Below, one piece after another: positions 10,901-20,963 of a stretch of DNA of 64,000 bases. The position numbers and the translations under genes are program-made. Every line of letters starts with the position of its first letter. Position 1 is the stretch's first letter. Origin of the DNA: Blastomussa wellsi (Eukaryota; Cnidaria; Anthozoa; Scleractinia; Plerogyridae); assembly GCA_947652115.1 (NCBI GenBank), contig OX393563.1, positions 12,803,369-12,867,368 on the forward strand. The letters are read 5' to 3'. The notes under the pieces were generated by a model, which searched no databases, was not told the origin of the DNA, and was given only the letters and a program-made list of their open reading frames with translations.

Positions 10901-11903
10901 AACATTGTAACAGCAGCGTACACAGAAAGTTCTGGAAAAAAAGCGTTCAGGCATACCATGTTTTCTCAAATTAAATGACGGACCCCAAATAAACGCCAAA
11001 TCTGACATGTCGAGTATTTAACAAATTCCCCCGGCAGTTGATAGAGGTCCCGACATTTATTGGAGGTCTGGTATATGTATTCATTTTAATTTGGTATTAC
11101 AGAACTGAATCTCATCGAAAAATAGGTACAATCATGTAGTTTCACAGGCAAACATGCTCTAGATAACAGTTCTATTTACCCACATATCAGACAAACTGCA
11201 GTACCCAGTTGGTAGTATTGTGGTTTTATTCTGGTGAACTTTTCAGTTAATTTTTTCCTTAAATTCATTAAATTTTATGTAAAATCAGTAAAATGCATGT
11301 TTTTCAAGAATAATGCAAACGTACCCTTGCTTAATAAATACCAGGTCCCAAATAAATGCCTGGTTCAAATAAACACCAGGTCAACAAGGCCAAGTTTCAA
11401 ATAAATGCCAGGGGTGTATAATTGAGAAAAACTGTCATCTTTTATCTGGCATGTTTTTTTTTTTTGTACATCATTTCTTTGGTAGCATAAAACAACAGTC
11501 ATGTGAATGTGCTTTAACATGTAATTAATATTTGATATCTAATGTGTCCTTTACATGAAGTGTACCAGTGTTTTAACTTCCATGATTGGTTGTAGGGTTT
11601 TCAACAAAGGAGAAAATAATTGTTGCTGTTTGTAGCACATTTGGAGTTGTCTGCCTGGTTGCTACTGCATTTCTGATTTACCGGCACTACAACAGCAGAC
11701 GTTTTAGTGTTAAAAAACCTTTCTGGACAGTTGAACTCACAAATCGTAACTACGACGACCTGGACTTCTCACTCCTGGATCCCATAACAGACATTCCATT
11801 TGTCTACCGTACGGACACTGGTGAGTTTGACAATGACGCTTTGCTTGGCACAGGGAAACCACACTTGATCATGGACGTTGATGGAGGGGATCTTGTGGCT
11901 TAA
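7935..11903 (+). CDS. Cys-rich type I membrane protein with sorting motifs, three exons
   Basis: Exons 7935-8010, 9199-9591 and 11596-11903 (TAA) join with both introns in phase 1, giving 258 aa. Residues 1 to about 20 form a signal peptide (hydrophobic LIFLTILSASIKA). The ectodomain (exon 2) is crowded with cysteines in CxxC pairs (CATC, CARC, CSRC, CDTC) and has several Asn-X-Ser/Thr sites. A transmembrane segment spans about 164-185 (VAVCSTFGVVCLVATAFLIY). The 73-residue tail holds YDDL (209-212, a YxxPhi signal) and DNDALL (235-240, an acidic dileucine signal), which in known proteins bind clathrin adaptors and direct cargo to endosomes or lysosomes. The start follows from the signal peptide and phase. 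I do not recognise the family; a receptor or lysosomal membrane protein is possible. Confidence 0.85.
8011..9198. other. First intron of the Cys-rich membrane protein gene
   Basis: It contains a G/C-run repeat at about 8764-8900 (CATAGGCGTATGGGCCAGGG...) that looks like a decayed dispersed element. No exon seen. Confidence 0.45.
9624..9781. mobile_element. MITE with CAGGGGCGGATC ends in intron 2
   Basis: It starts CAGGGGCGGATCCAGG and ends CTAGATCTGCCCCTG, an imperfect inverse. TTTTA flanks both ends (9619-9623 and 9782-9786) and may be a target duplication. CAGGG-type ends are common in hAT-like elements; the assignment is inference. Confidence 0.75.
9804..10033 (+). mobile_element. tRNA-derived SINE, family 1, diverged plus-strand copy
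   Basis: It has a head GGCCTGATGGTTAGTG, a box-B match AGGTTCGAGCC, the body motif CTTGTGCAAAACATTTTACT and the tail GACTAGCATCCCATCCAG. Clearly the same family as 6171-6478 but more diverged. It lies in an intron. Confidence 0.82.
10151..10334. mobile_element. MITE with CAGGGTTGTCAATA ends
   Basis: CAGGGTTGTCAATA at the left and TATTGACAACCCTG at the right are perfect inverses. The inner region has GCCGGCGATATCGCCGG, itself palindromic. The CAGGG start suggests a hAT-like non-autonomous element. Confidence 0.85.
10960..11431. mobile_element. MITE with TTTTCTCAA ends and CAAATAAA(C/T)GCC repeats
   Basis: GTTTTCTCAAATTA and TAATTGAGAAAAAC are inverted ends. CAAATAAACGCC/CAAATAAATGCC motifs recur near both ends. 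It sits in intron 2 of the membrane-protein gene. Confidence 0.7.
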
Positions 11904-12149
11904 CAAGAAGAGCTCAGTGTTTTACTTTATAGGCTGCTAGAATAGTTTTTGGTTATAAATATTATTTAAAACTGGTCACAGTTACAAGGGGTAAATACAT
12001 TTATTAATGTTTTAACAAAGTGTGTTGACCAAAAGGAGTTCACTTGCACTGCACGCTTAGTTCTCATTTTCACTCATCCAAATCATTGCATTACTGTTTG
12101 TAGGCTTGGTCATCAGTTGATGTTCGGTAACCAGAGTCCACACTCCATC

Positions 12150-12155
12150 AATAAA
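12150..12155 (+). promoter_or_regulatory. Poly(A) signal AATAAA
   Basis: First clear AATAAA downstream of the stop codon of the Cys-rich membrane protein gene, 247 bp after the TAA. Confidence 0.55.
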
Positions 12156-12383
12156 CTGTTGATATACGTGTATAATGTTGTGGTTTAAATTTATCTTTGG
12201 TTAAAAAAAATCAAATCAGTTTAAGTTCAGATTAAGATAAGGAATTTGAGACAATGAAAGCTAAAAATCAAACTGCATAGTTAAAAAAACTGTCAACCAA
12301 TGATAAATTAAACCAAAACATGTGCTTGCCATTTGTGCAACATTTTATGTTTCAATTTATATTGACATTGTAATTCGTAGGAA

Positions 12384-12752
12384 AGAGGGTTACTCTAGCA
12401 AGAGGGTTACCCTAACAGGCGGTTACCTTAGCAAACACACACTTCCTCTTTTTTTCTTCCTCGTGTTTACAATGTAGCTAGGGTGGGCGGGCTACCCTAT
12501 CTGCACACTAGGGTTACCCTGGCTGGCGGGTTAACTTTTTCCCTTGTAAACACACCAGGTAGGGTTAACCTACCTACCCAGGGTAACTTCCCAATTGTTA
12601 CCAGACCCTTTGAGTGTAACTGCGCATTAAGTTGTCCTGGTTGCAGGGTTACCCTACCTGTGAAATTTTTTTTGTAAACCCGGCTATCTTTAACCCTCTT
12701 GCGAGGGTAACCCTGGCACTAGGGTTACACTACCTCCTTGTAAACAGGGCTA
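12384..12752. repeat. Dispersed element made of repeated GGGTTACCCT motifs
   Basis: AGGGTTACCCT and variants (AGGGTTAACCT, AGGGTAACCCT) occur more than ten times on both strands, interleaved with TTGTAAACA-like stretches. GGGTTAC near the left end and GTAACCC near the right end suggest inverted termini. Probably a degenerate MITE or composite. Confidence 0.6.
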
Positions 12753-13194
12753 AGTACAATTTCTCACTTGTGACTATTTATTTTTAATGATAACATTTTT
12801 ATAATTGTAACAAATACATGTATTTAAGGGTTATAAAAAGTGGACAGAGATCTCCTCGTTGAATACGTCAAAACGCTTTGCAGTGAAGTAAATATAAAAT
12901 GCAAAATGGCACGTCCCTCAACAATATCTTGTCTTTGAGAACCATTGGAAATAACTACATGTATACTAAACAATTTGTTAAGTAATATTTTGCTTTTTTA
13001 TAGATTGTTCAAGCAGTTAGCATTAACAATTAGAGCAAATAAAACGGTTCAACATTGAAACGTATTGAGGAATTGCTCTTAGTGTGTCTGGAATCTCTTG
13101 GTTGAAAGAGTCGTTTAAATTTCCTAGTTTTTTTTAGTGCAATCAAATAATAACAAACATGCAAGAGAACGGCGAGATTTTTCAAGCCGTAAAC
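12753..13194. other. Spacer between convergent genes
   Basis: AT-rich and without a supported gene. The plus-strand membrane-protein gene ends upstream and the minus-strand Ly6 gene ends downstream. Confidence 0.4.
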
Positions 13195-13515
13195 ATATAC
13201 CCTGTTTAGGACCACGGAACACGTTTTTGTTTCTATACTGCAGCGCTAATATCTAGTCCTGAAAATGGTCTAATGTTGACTGATGACCGGCTAAATAAAA
13301 TTTAATATTGATGAACATTTCTGATTTCGGATATGCTTAAAACTCAAGAAAGTATTGAAGCCATACCCCATACCCTGTTTAGGACAGACTCGCTTGAAAT
13401 ATATACCCTGTTCAGGACTGGGGGCCAAAAACCACACCCTATCCAGCGCACGTCCCCGTATGGCCCATATAAGGGAGTTCCCCCGGGGGTCCTGGCTCGG
13501 AGGGGTGCTATTTGA
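13195..13515 (-). repeat. Dispersed repeat rich in CATACCCTGTTTAGGAC, copy 2
   Basis: Inverted relative of 5520-5925, with the same motif order reversed (CTGAAAATGG, GATGACCGGCTAAATA, GCCCATATAAGGGAG). Short open frames across it are not genes. Confidence 0.75.
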
Positions 13516-13628
13516 CCACCATTCGAGTGTTTGGGAAGCCTCAAATGATAGTTGCGATACTTGTTTTCCCAGCCTGTATTGAAAAAACGTATAAGGAGTC
13601 GGATTAGTGGAGGTTGGGTGAATCGCTA

Positions 13629-13634
13629 TTTATT
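13629..13634 (-). promoter_or_regulatory. Poly(A) signal AATAAA (minus strand)
   Basis: TTTATT on the plus strand, about 100 bp downstream of the Ly6 gene stop codon. Confidence 0.5.
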
Positions 13635-13732
13635 TCCAGTAATTACGACTGAGCACCGCAAACAACAGATGACAGAGAAAAACCCACTCAAAAGACAAAC
13701 GGTTTGCCGCTCCATTTTTAACAACTTTTATG

Positions 13733-15394
13733 CTAATTACACAAATCGTCTTGGCAGCACTTTAGGTCACATTTCACATCTTTAATTCCCATTTGCTGAA
13801 AGCCACTGCTGTTTTCGCACCTGCTCACAGCATCAGAGGAGCATTTATCCGGTGTTGCACAGCCTTTTGTGAACGCTGTCGTGTTGTAGAAGCCCATGTC
13901 CACATGCACCATGTGACGGTGACAGTGAGTGTCGGCCGGCTCGCAGGTTAAAGGATCTTGTGACTTCGAACAGTCATCCCAGGACACATCGCTGATACAC
14001 ACGTTGCAAGTAAGGGGCGAGACTAAAAACAATCAAGACAGTTAGAAAGAACAACCAAGATCCAGATGTCATTCAAATCCAATTTTATGCCTGGTCAGTA
14101 CCATGGTAAAGAAATCTTAAGGGGTGTCCTCTTTACCAATTTGCCATGAATCTGTTGCTAAGGAAGTTTTCTAACAAAACATATTTTGGAAACCAGAACT
14201 TTTTACACAATTTTTTTTCCATTGAAGAGCCTTTCAAAAGTTTCAAATCACGTCTTTATTTGACCAGTCACGTGACCGGAATAGAAAAACTCTCATACTT
14301 ATAAACACATAAATCCGAGAATTTAAACCAGGGACAATAGATAAAAGAACGTTCAACGTTTAAAGGATAGTGTATAGGTTGAAGAAACGATGCAAATAGT
14401 AAGTTGTATAGACTGAAAATAGCTGAAGAGCGCGATACACGGTACCCGTAGCACGCGGGCGGGCCCGCTGTCTCTGTCTATTTTTGTCTCCACTGACTTA
14501 AGTGCAAATGACAGACTGCTCACAGTCTATAAGTTATTTTGCATGACTATTCAGTAGCGCAAAAGACAGGCCTGCAAGAGGATGCAGTAGCGGACCCAGA
14601 AGAGTTCAAAAGGGGGGGGGGGGGGGGGGCTGATTCGTGAATCTATATTTTTTCGTCCTCGGGAAACTGGTTTTCTGGTTTGCTTTTCTTTTTTCTTTTT
14701 TGGAGATTTTAGCGCCATTGAAGCTCGTAAACTACACCGGGCTAGATTTAAAAAGCGCACGGCCTGAATTCACGGCCTGCCCATTCGATGGAGGACTGAG
14801 AACTGACCACAGCGATAGTGAACCAAATGAACCAGAACATTCTCGTCCCCAGAGCCACTTGTCCCTCTTACCCGGCTGGGCCTGTGCACGAGGAACAAGT
14901 GGCTCTGGGGACACATGATTCGATTGGCTGAATTATAACAAAGGGAGTCCAATCGCATCTACCGTTTTAAACGCGCCAATGATTTGGGATAAAAACGGCT
15001 GATGTGATTGGACTCCCTTTGTTTGGTTTCAGCCAATCTAATCATGTGTCCCTAGAGCCACTTGTTCCTCGTGCACAGGCCCAGCCGGGTAAGAGGGACA
15101 AGTGGCTCTGGGGACGAGAATGGAATCAGAAGGGCCTAGAATCTAGTCTGTCACGAGGCCCGATGAAGGGTTAAAATATGTCTTTTGGTTGCTCTTTTTA
15201 GGAAAACGAGAGCCTGAAATTTCCAAAAGATGGCACATTCAGTAATATGAGGTAAAAAAACAGTTTTCAGAAGAGGTATAGGGGACCCTCTTCTGTGGCC
15301 CTAACATCCTCTGTTTACATTTAATTAAGCATGGCTCACCTGGGGCAAACATGAAGGGCAAGATCATCATTGAGACCACCATGGGACACTTCAT
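13733..15394 (-). CDS. Secreted Ly6/uPAR (three-finger) domain protein, two exons
   Basis: Exon 1 (15394-15340) encodes a start Met and a hydrophobic signal peptide (MVVSMMILPFMFA). Exon 2 (14022-13733) encodes the mature domain. The phase-1 junction is GT-AG on both sides and the product is 114 aa. The mature part begins LTCNVC and ends CCQDDLCN, the hallmark start and end of the LU fold, with 12 cysteines in all. The stop follows directly after the final CN, so there is no hydrophobic tail for a GPI anchor, which predicts a soluble protein. Metazoan relatives act as receptor modulators or secreted ligands; the target is unknown. One Asn-Thr-Thr site is present. The intron holds a 285-bp palindromic MITE. 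Confidence 0.9.
14600..14631. repeat. G homopolymer run inside a decayed repeat
   Basis: A run of about 18 G follows GCGGACCCAGAAGAG in the Ly6 intron. The GCGGACCCAG start recalls the CAGGGGCGGATC element family. Confidence 0.5.
14838..15122. mobile_element. 285-bp near-perfect palindromic MITE in the Ly6 intron
   Basis: It begins CATTCTCGTCCCCAGAGCC and ends with the inverse GGCTCTGGGGACGAGAATG. The arms extend through CCGGCTGGGCCTGTGCACGA and CAATC...ACTCCCTTTG almost to the centre near 14975. GTCCCCAGAGCCACTTGT-like sequence also forms a shorter inner hairpin on the left arm. A half copy is at 25494-25575. Confidence 0.9.
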
Positions 15395-16970
15395 TCTGAA
15401 CTTAAAAATGCGTTAGAAATAATCAGTAACACCTAGGTTTTATCATTGCGGATGGGTACATCTCGTGTAGAAGAAACTTTTTTTGTCAGACCGTGTTATT
15501 AATCGTGTCTCGTGCTGAGTTCTATTTAACTTTATATGACTAAAGCACCAACTGTACTTGCCCACGATAACCAATGAGATCGCACACACTGGTTTTATGT
15601 CAATCCTTGCACCATGATCCGAATTTTATTGCCATTGTCCGGTATTACAACGAAAATAACGTTTAACTAAGAAGCTGTCATTTTTTTATAAAATGGTTCA
15701 ATGGAATCCGAAAGCCACCATTAACACGCGCGGCTACTTTGTTATTAAATCCGACGACGACTTTTTCATTCAGTTGGCCCTCGGTCAATATAAATTAATT
15801 AGGAATTCTATTTTATGCCCTCCTTACCTCAATAACACGTCAAAAGTTTATATAATAAGGTGCACTGCCTGTTCTCGTTTACTAGGCTCATGGCAAAGAA
15901 AAAAAATATCATATGGAGTAAAATGACTTGGACCCCCGTTACCCCGTTAGATATACTTAAAAAAATAAGTGTTCGCTGCACTGCAAAACACGCACACTGT
16001 CTCCTATGCCAATTCCAGCATCATGCATCGACCTTTGTTATCATTGCCCACTTTTACGTCTATAAAACTGATTGATTTCCCGGGTTCATCTCGGCCTTCT
16101 CTCTACAACTAACACTGAGGCATAAATTGCTCCGATTAATTAAGCGCTCCTGAGCCGTCTTGGGGAAGTTCAGCGTTCACTTTTTAAGTGATGGGAGCAT
16201 CCTCATAAAATATTTTTAATTATTATTATTATTAGTAGTCTTGTCACAGCTCATTTGGATCCTCCGTCTAGTAGCCGAGAGATTTACATTTAAATATACC
16301 TATTTAAAAATACCTGCGTAGTTCAAGAAACGGATGAACATTAAATACCTTTTCAGTGAGACTATGGTGCAAAGCTTTCTTCTGCAAAGGTGGAAAATAG
16401 AACTGTCGTTTTGTTGATACTTTAATTCGTTAGTTGTTTACACATATTCATAAAATATTCACTCTGGTGAGGGACGAATTCCGTTGCAAATGATCTGCTG
16501 CTATGAAACGACTGACACAGAGAGGGACAGTTTAGGAACATATTTCTAATTTGTATCTTCCAGTCTTCTCTCACTAAGATTGGGGGTGAATAAGTTTAAA
16601 AAGATCAGCCACTCTCGATCGCTACTTTGGCTACGAGTTTTATTTAATGTGGTTTGTATGGGGAGCGTGGCTCCGGATGCAGCCAGAAAACATCCGAGTA
16701 TGTTCAGCACGCAGCACGATTGAAAAACATCACAGAAACAAAAGGGACTGAGAGTCTGGTACCCAGGCCGATCCCAAGGTTCCGGAAGGGTTCTATTAAA
16801 ATTATGAAATAATTGACCTTTCAGTTAAATTTCAAAACGAACATTTCCTTAAGGATTGTCAAACATTTCTTTTAGCTGACGTTTGAACTTCTGGTAATTT
16901 TAATTATTATCCGGACTGAAGTGTCAATCACTATTCTGTGAGCTGGAGATCACTTAATTCTTGATCAGTT
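15395..16970. other. Intergenic region upstream of the Ly6 gene
   Basis: It should contain the Ly6 promoter (minus strand). A 77-aa open frame at 15693-15926 has no family likeness. Nothing else is supported. Confidence 0.4.
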
Positions 16971-16999
16971 TTGTCCTTCGTTAGAGCGCGGTCGCATAG

Positions 17000-17160
17000 A
17001 TGCAGGGGTTACAAGCCTGTGCCCTCGGATCCCCGATATGTGGAGGGAGGAAAACTGGAGAATCTGGAGAAACCCACCCATGAAGATGTACCGGGTCGGA
17101 ATCGAACCCTGGCCACATTAGTGGGAGGCGATCGAGCGCTCGCCACTGCGTCATCTTGCT
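17000..17160 (-). mobile_element. tRNA-derived SINE, family 2
   Basis: Read on the minus strand it has GACGCAGTGGCGAGCGCTCG, CCTCCCACTAATGTGGCC, a box-B match GGGTTCGATTCC, then CTCCAGTTTTCCTCCCTCC. This differs in body from family 1. Another copy is at 46990-47222. The phrase GAGCGCGGTCGCATAG occurs on both sides (about 16985 and 17176). Confidence 0.8.
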
Positions 17161-17459
17161 TCCCTGTCATCGTAGAGCGCGGTCGCATAGTTACAGGGGT
17201 TGTTGTCATGCATGTGGAGAACACGACCACATAACTCGCGACTGAGTAACTGAAAACAATGGCTCGTGCACTCATCTCACCCTGAAAACCTCATATAATA
17301 ATTGTTTGCAATCACGGCAAAGCTTGTTCCCAGGGTCTCCCTTACTTCCTCGACGTATGGAGCGGGAAACACAGAGGACCTGAGAACGAACTGTTAATTA
17401 TCACTATTGTATTAGCCGAAGAGTGAATACCTTGATGAATCGCGTGAAGTGAGATTAGG

Positions 17460-19513
17460 TTACATTGCTGGGCAGAAACGTTGGCAGGCCTCCACACACT
17501 CGTTGAGTTCATTTGTCATACAATCAGGGAAGCATTTGTCTTCACAGCTCTTTTCGTCGTCTTTTTGTTGTGAAGGATCTAATAAGTTAAGATAAACGCA
17601 GCTGTAAGTTGTAGGTGGGAAGCAGGGTAGGGGGGCGAGATCACGGAAGAATAGCGAGCGGGAGGGGTACGTGAGGAGGGAAAAGAGAAGGCGGGAGCGG
17701 GGTTCCCAACAACCCAAGGGGGCCGGCGGGAACTGCGAAAAGAAAAAAAGGCGAGTCATTTCGTAACAATCCGTAATATTTTGCAATGGCAATAATACGA
17801 AGAGGCGGGAGCAGCCACTAACTTTGAGAAAAGGACAAGCAAATTAAATGAAGATAGGAAAGCTTTTTAATGGCCAATATTTCGACTAGCAGTACTAGTC
17901 TTCGACAGGCCAGAGTAGGAGAAGCAGAATAGTAGGAGAACCGGCCGGAACCGGCAGTAACAGGAGGTACGGAAAGTGGGATGTTCACACCTCCCTGCTC
18001 CCAACACCACTAAGTACAAAAAAAAAGCGTCAATATAATTTATAATTCATGCCACAATAGTAAACGGCTCAAAAAATGTTTCTCTTATTATTTTCGGCTA
18101 GCAGAAAAGGTAACTGTAGTTAATTTCGACACGTGCATGAGGTCGCCTTTTAACGCAATTAGTTAAGAACTTCCCTGGCTGAAGAGGGCCTCTGTCATTC
18201 TTTCAGTGAAGTGGCGATGCGAACTCGATCTTCAAAACAACACGAAAATCCTTCAGAAATTTCGATATAAAATTTCCATGAAGGGGTATCTGCCTAGCAG
18301 GCGTGTACTACCGTGTGCTCTCATGTAAGACGCTATTCGCACACTCACACTGAATCAAAAACTCTCAGTTTATCAATTTATGTATAGAGTGATAGCCATA
18401 TAGAACTCTGGTGTGATCAACCTCGTTCCAAGGGTCTCATCTTCCCGCCGTCCAGAGAAGATGAGACACCCTGGGAGCGAGGTTGATCACACCAGAGCTC
18501 TATATGGCTATCACTCTATACATTGACAGTTTTTGATTCAGTGAACGGTTTACTCCTCACAGGCTTATACTGAAAATTTTGACAAATCGGCAGATTTCGG
18601 TCTTAATTTTAATCAAATCACTTGCGCTAGGCTTTTCCTGCTTGTTTATATTGCGCATTCATGATTTGTCATTGAGTTGACTGCGATTCACTGCCTGGAC
18701 TTCAATTGACCCTTAATTTGATCATGATATTGGTGAAAACGTACTCGACGCAGCTTATAGTTCACAATAAATATCGTGAGAAAAAGGCTTTAATTTAAAG
18801 GGATTAACATAGTGAGTTTGCCGCTTCGAAGCGATTGTTCCAGCATGTTGCTTCCATGTGAACATTTGGTGCAGGGTACGGGTATTCTAATCTGGGTACC
18901 AATATGAACACACCTTTTCTCAAGTACCCACGCCAGAATTCTGGCACGGACACCGTGCCCGAGTACAAGGTCGAGGCCTTGTACTCGGGCACTCGACAGT
19001 ACTTAGGTACTTCGGGTTTCAGTGTCTGAAAAAGGCACACTTTCTTTTCCTAGTGCCCAGGTGCCAGTGCTCGGGCTCCAAGTGTGAACAAAGCATAATT
19101 TGCGAGGACAATGTACACTATCGGATAAGTATTGACAACAAAAAAAAAAGAAAAAAGAAAAACTACATATGCTATTCACTGTATAATGTTTTTATATTTT
19201 ACGTTCAATTACCCTGAACAGCAACCCTATGTCATATTGAATTCGATATTTTTGTTCTGATACAGAGTACAACAAGTAAATTTTTTACTTTTCTTAAATT
19301 TACCAAGCAAGCACTCCGATGAATAAAACCATTCCTGTTACTTGAAGACGTTAAATATATCGCTCTTAATTATATAAAAAAAAATGATCAAAGCCTACAA
19401 CTAAATTGCAAGCCAGGAACGTTACCTTCGTGAGGTTTCTGCCAAGTGCTTCGAAGATGTGAGCAAACTATCAGAGACAAGAGTAATAGCTTAACAGCCG
19501 CATTATGTGTCAT
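17460..19513 (-). CDS. 68-aa secreted six-cysteine peptide precursor, two exons
   Basis: Exon 1 (19513-19426) gives Met and a strong signal peptide core (VKLLLLSLIVCS). Exon 2 (17578-17460, TAA) gives the mature part. Donor, acceptor and phase (1) agree, and the intron is about 1.85 kb. The C-terminal region has exactly six cysteines spaced C-x3-C-x3-C-x7-C-x3-C-x3-C in an acidic, helix-favouring context, three residues from the end. Two CxxxC helices facing each other would give a disulfide-linked helical hairpin. That fold is known from defence, channel-binding and structural peptides in several kingdoms, so function cannot be read from it. I recognise no named family. The linker between signal and cysteines is polar and lacks an obvious dibasic cleavage site. 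Confidence 0.72.
17871..17912 (-). repeat. Hammerhead-like motif of a dispersed retroelement tail
   Basis: On the minus strand: CCTGTCGAAGACTAGTACTG, then CTAGTCGAAATATTGGCCAT. This is CTGxCGA, a hairpin (GACTAG/CTAGTC) and CGAAA, the layout of a hammerhead core, but with one core base differing from CTGANGA. It lies inside the intron of the six-Cys peptide gene. Such tails accompany Penelope-like and related elements; the assignment is inference. Confidence 0.45.
18351..18540. mobile_element. 190-bp near-perfect palindrome
   Basis: The ends TGAATCAAAAACT and AGTTTTTGATTCA are inverses (with small differences inside). The arms run through TATAGAGTGATAGCCATATA and TGATCAACCTCGTTCC to a 12-bp centre (about 18438-18450). 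It lies in the intron of the six-Cys peptide gene. No coding capacity. Confidence 0.88.
18541..19425. other. 5' part of the intron of the six-Cys peptide gene
   Basis: It contains a short inverted pair at 18951-18992 (GGCACGGACACCGTGCC and CGAGTACAAGG/CCTTGTACTCG). No exon seen. Confidence 0.4.
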
Positions 19514-20000
19514 GTTCCGAGATAAATTACTGCTTGAGAAGTGCAACCTTATTTTGTTATTTGTCTCGCTATTGTGACCGGAAAAAATACATAGCGTATG
19601 AATGAAATGTGTAGTTAGCAGATTCCAGCAGTATACATGAACGTTGCCTATGTTACCAAGGCTATTCACCCCTTACCAACTAATTATGCTCTAGAGCGCC
19701 AGCTTAGTGATATCGGTTATAAATGTACCTATAGTTAATGTACCTATATTGAATGTCGTTAAAATAAACAGACAATATAGGCTTTGTGAAGAAAGAAAAA
19801 TGATGGTTGTTTCACCATATCTTAAATATATATAAAAGTAATTCATTTTATTCAATAGATCTCTCATTGAATAATTCATGCCGCTAATTTCCGCCCCCAT
19901 GACACAGAGAGGCGGTGAAATAATTAGGGGAATTAACCATATTTTAGTAGTTAGGATCACAAGACAGGTTTTCGTGAAAGTCATTGAATTTAAGGGACAT

Positions 20001-20963
20001 ATGGCCATCCAAATCTGCAACAGGCGGTTGGAAGAACACATCAAATTAGCCGAGCTTGAAAATCCTTTTCTCCTGTGTCTTTGTGTACTAAACTTCACGT
20101 TTTGTGTAGTGGCGATTCTGGGAAATGTCCTTGTTATTCGCGCACTGTGGAAAGCGACATTGATGTCCGCATCTTTAAAGGCGATGTTCCTGAGCCTTGC
20201 GTTCTCTGATCTTGCCGTGGGAATATTTGTTCAACCACTGCATGGTGTTATTATTGCTCTGGTATTAGTTAAGTCTTCAAGCGGTGACCATAATGCCTCG
20301 GACTTCCTTTGTCCGACTTTCGTGACGATTTACTTATCGTCCGCCTACTTTTTCGCTGTTGCATCGTTCTTGTCTTTAGTCACCATTGCCGTTGACAGAC
20401 TCCTCGCTGTTTCTCTGCATCTTCGTTATAACGAGTTCGTAACAAAGAAACGTGTGCTAACGGCCTTGATGATGCTCTGGTCAACCAGTTGCCTCGTTAC
20501 AGTGGCTTACATTGCTCTCCCAAACTACAACGACATCGTGGCTGTGGTTCTAGAAGTCATGGGTCTACTTGTGACCAGCGTGGCATACTTTAGAATTTAC
20601 CAAGTAGCGAGTTTTCATGAAAAGAAAATACATAGCCAATGTCTAGTTACGCGGAATGATTCGGAAACAATGAAAATGGCGCGAGTAAAAAGATCAGCTT
20701 ATAACGCGTTTTTCGTGTACGCTGCATTTCTCGTGTGCTACACGCCGAACATATTTTTTGGGACCATGCTGGTGGCGTCGGATTTTCCGCACCTGTCAGT
20801 AATAATAGGTTTCTATATCACAATTTTTCTTATTTATCTCAACTCTTCCGTGAATATTCTCGTTTATTGTTGGCGATATCGAGAGATTCGTGAAATTGTG
20901 AGGGCCACAATAGCAAATGATATTTTCAGCATAAGTGGATGGGTCAAGGTGGGCACAAGTTAG
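20001..20963 (+). CDS. Class A (rhodopsin-type) GPCR, intronless, 320 aa
   Basis: The frame is open from 19878, but the Met at 20001 gives the more plausible short N-terminus. Visible landmarks, numbered from 20001: TM1 ILGNVLV (Asn42), TM2 SLAFSDLAVG (Asp70), Cys104 at the top of TM3, DRL in place of DRY at 132-134, and TM7 NSSVNILVY in place of NPxxY. The loop after TM4 is very short (LPNYND) and has no cysteine, as in melanocortin, cannabinoid and adenosine-type receptors. The ligand cannot be predicted. A sequon NAS lies at 98-100. Single-exon receptors of this sort occur in large cnidarian expansions. The upstream 41 codons look like non-coding sequence. Confidence 0.9.
   Translation: MAIQICNRRLEEHIKLAELENPFLLCLCVLNFTFCVVAILGNVLVIRALWKATLMSASLKAMFLSLAFSDLAVGIFVQPLHGVIIALVLVKSSSGDHNASDFLCPTFVTIYLSSAYFFAVASFLSLVTIAVDRLLAVSLHLRYNEFVTKKRVLTALMMLWSTSCLVTVAYIALPNYNDIVAVVLEVMGLLVTSVAYFRIYQVASFHEKKIHSQCLVTRNDSETMKMARVKRSAYNAFFVYAAFLVCYTPNIFFGTMLVASDFPHLSVIIGFYITIFLIYLNSSVNILVYCWRYREIREIVRATIANDIFSISGWVKVGTS

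Noticed and set aside
15693..16075. Frames of 77 and 71 codons
   Set aside because: No family likeness, no splice partners and no duplication evidence.
19878..20000. Upstream 41 codons of the GPCR frame
   Set aside because: No signal peptide or receptor likeness; the Met at 20001 gives a normal N-terminus.
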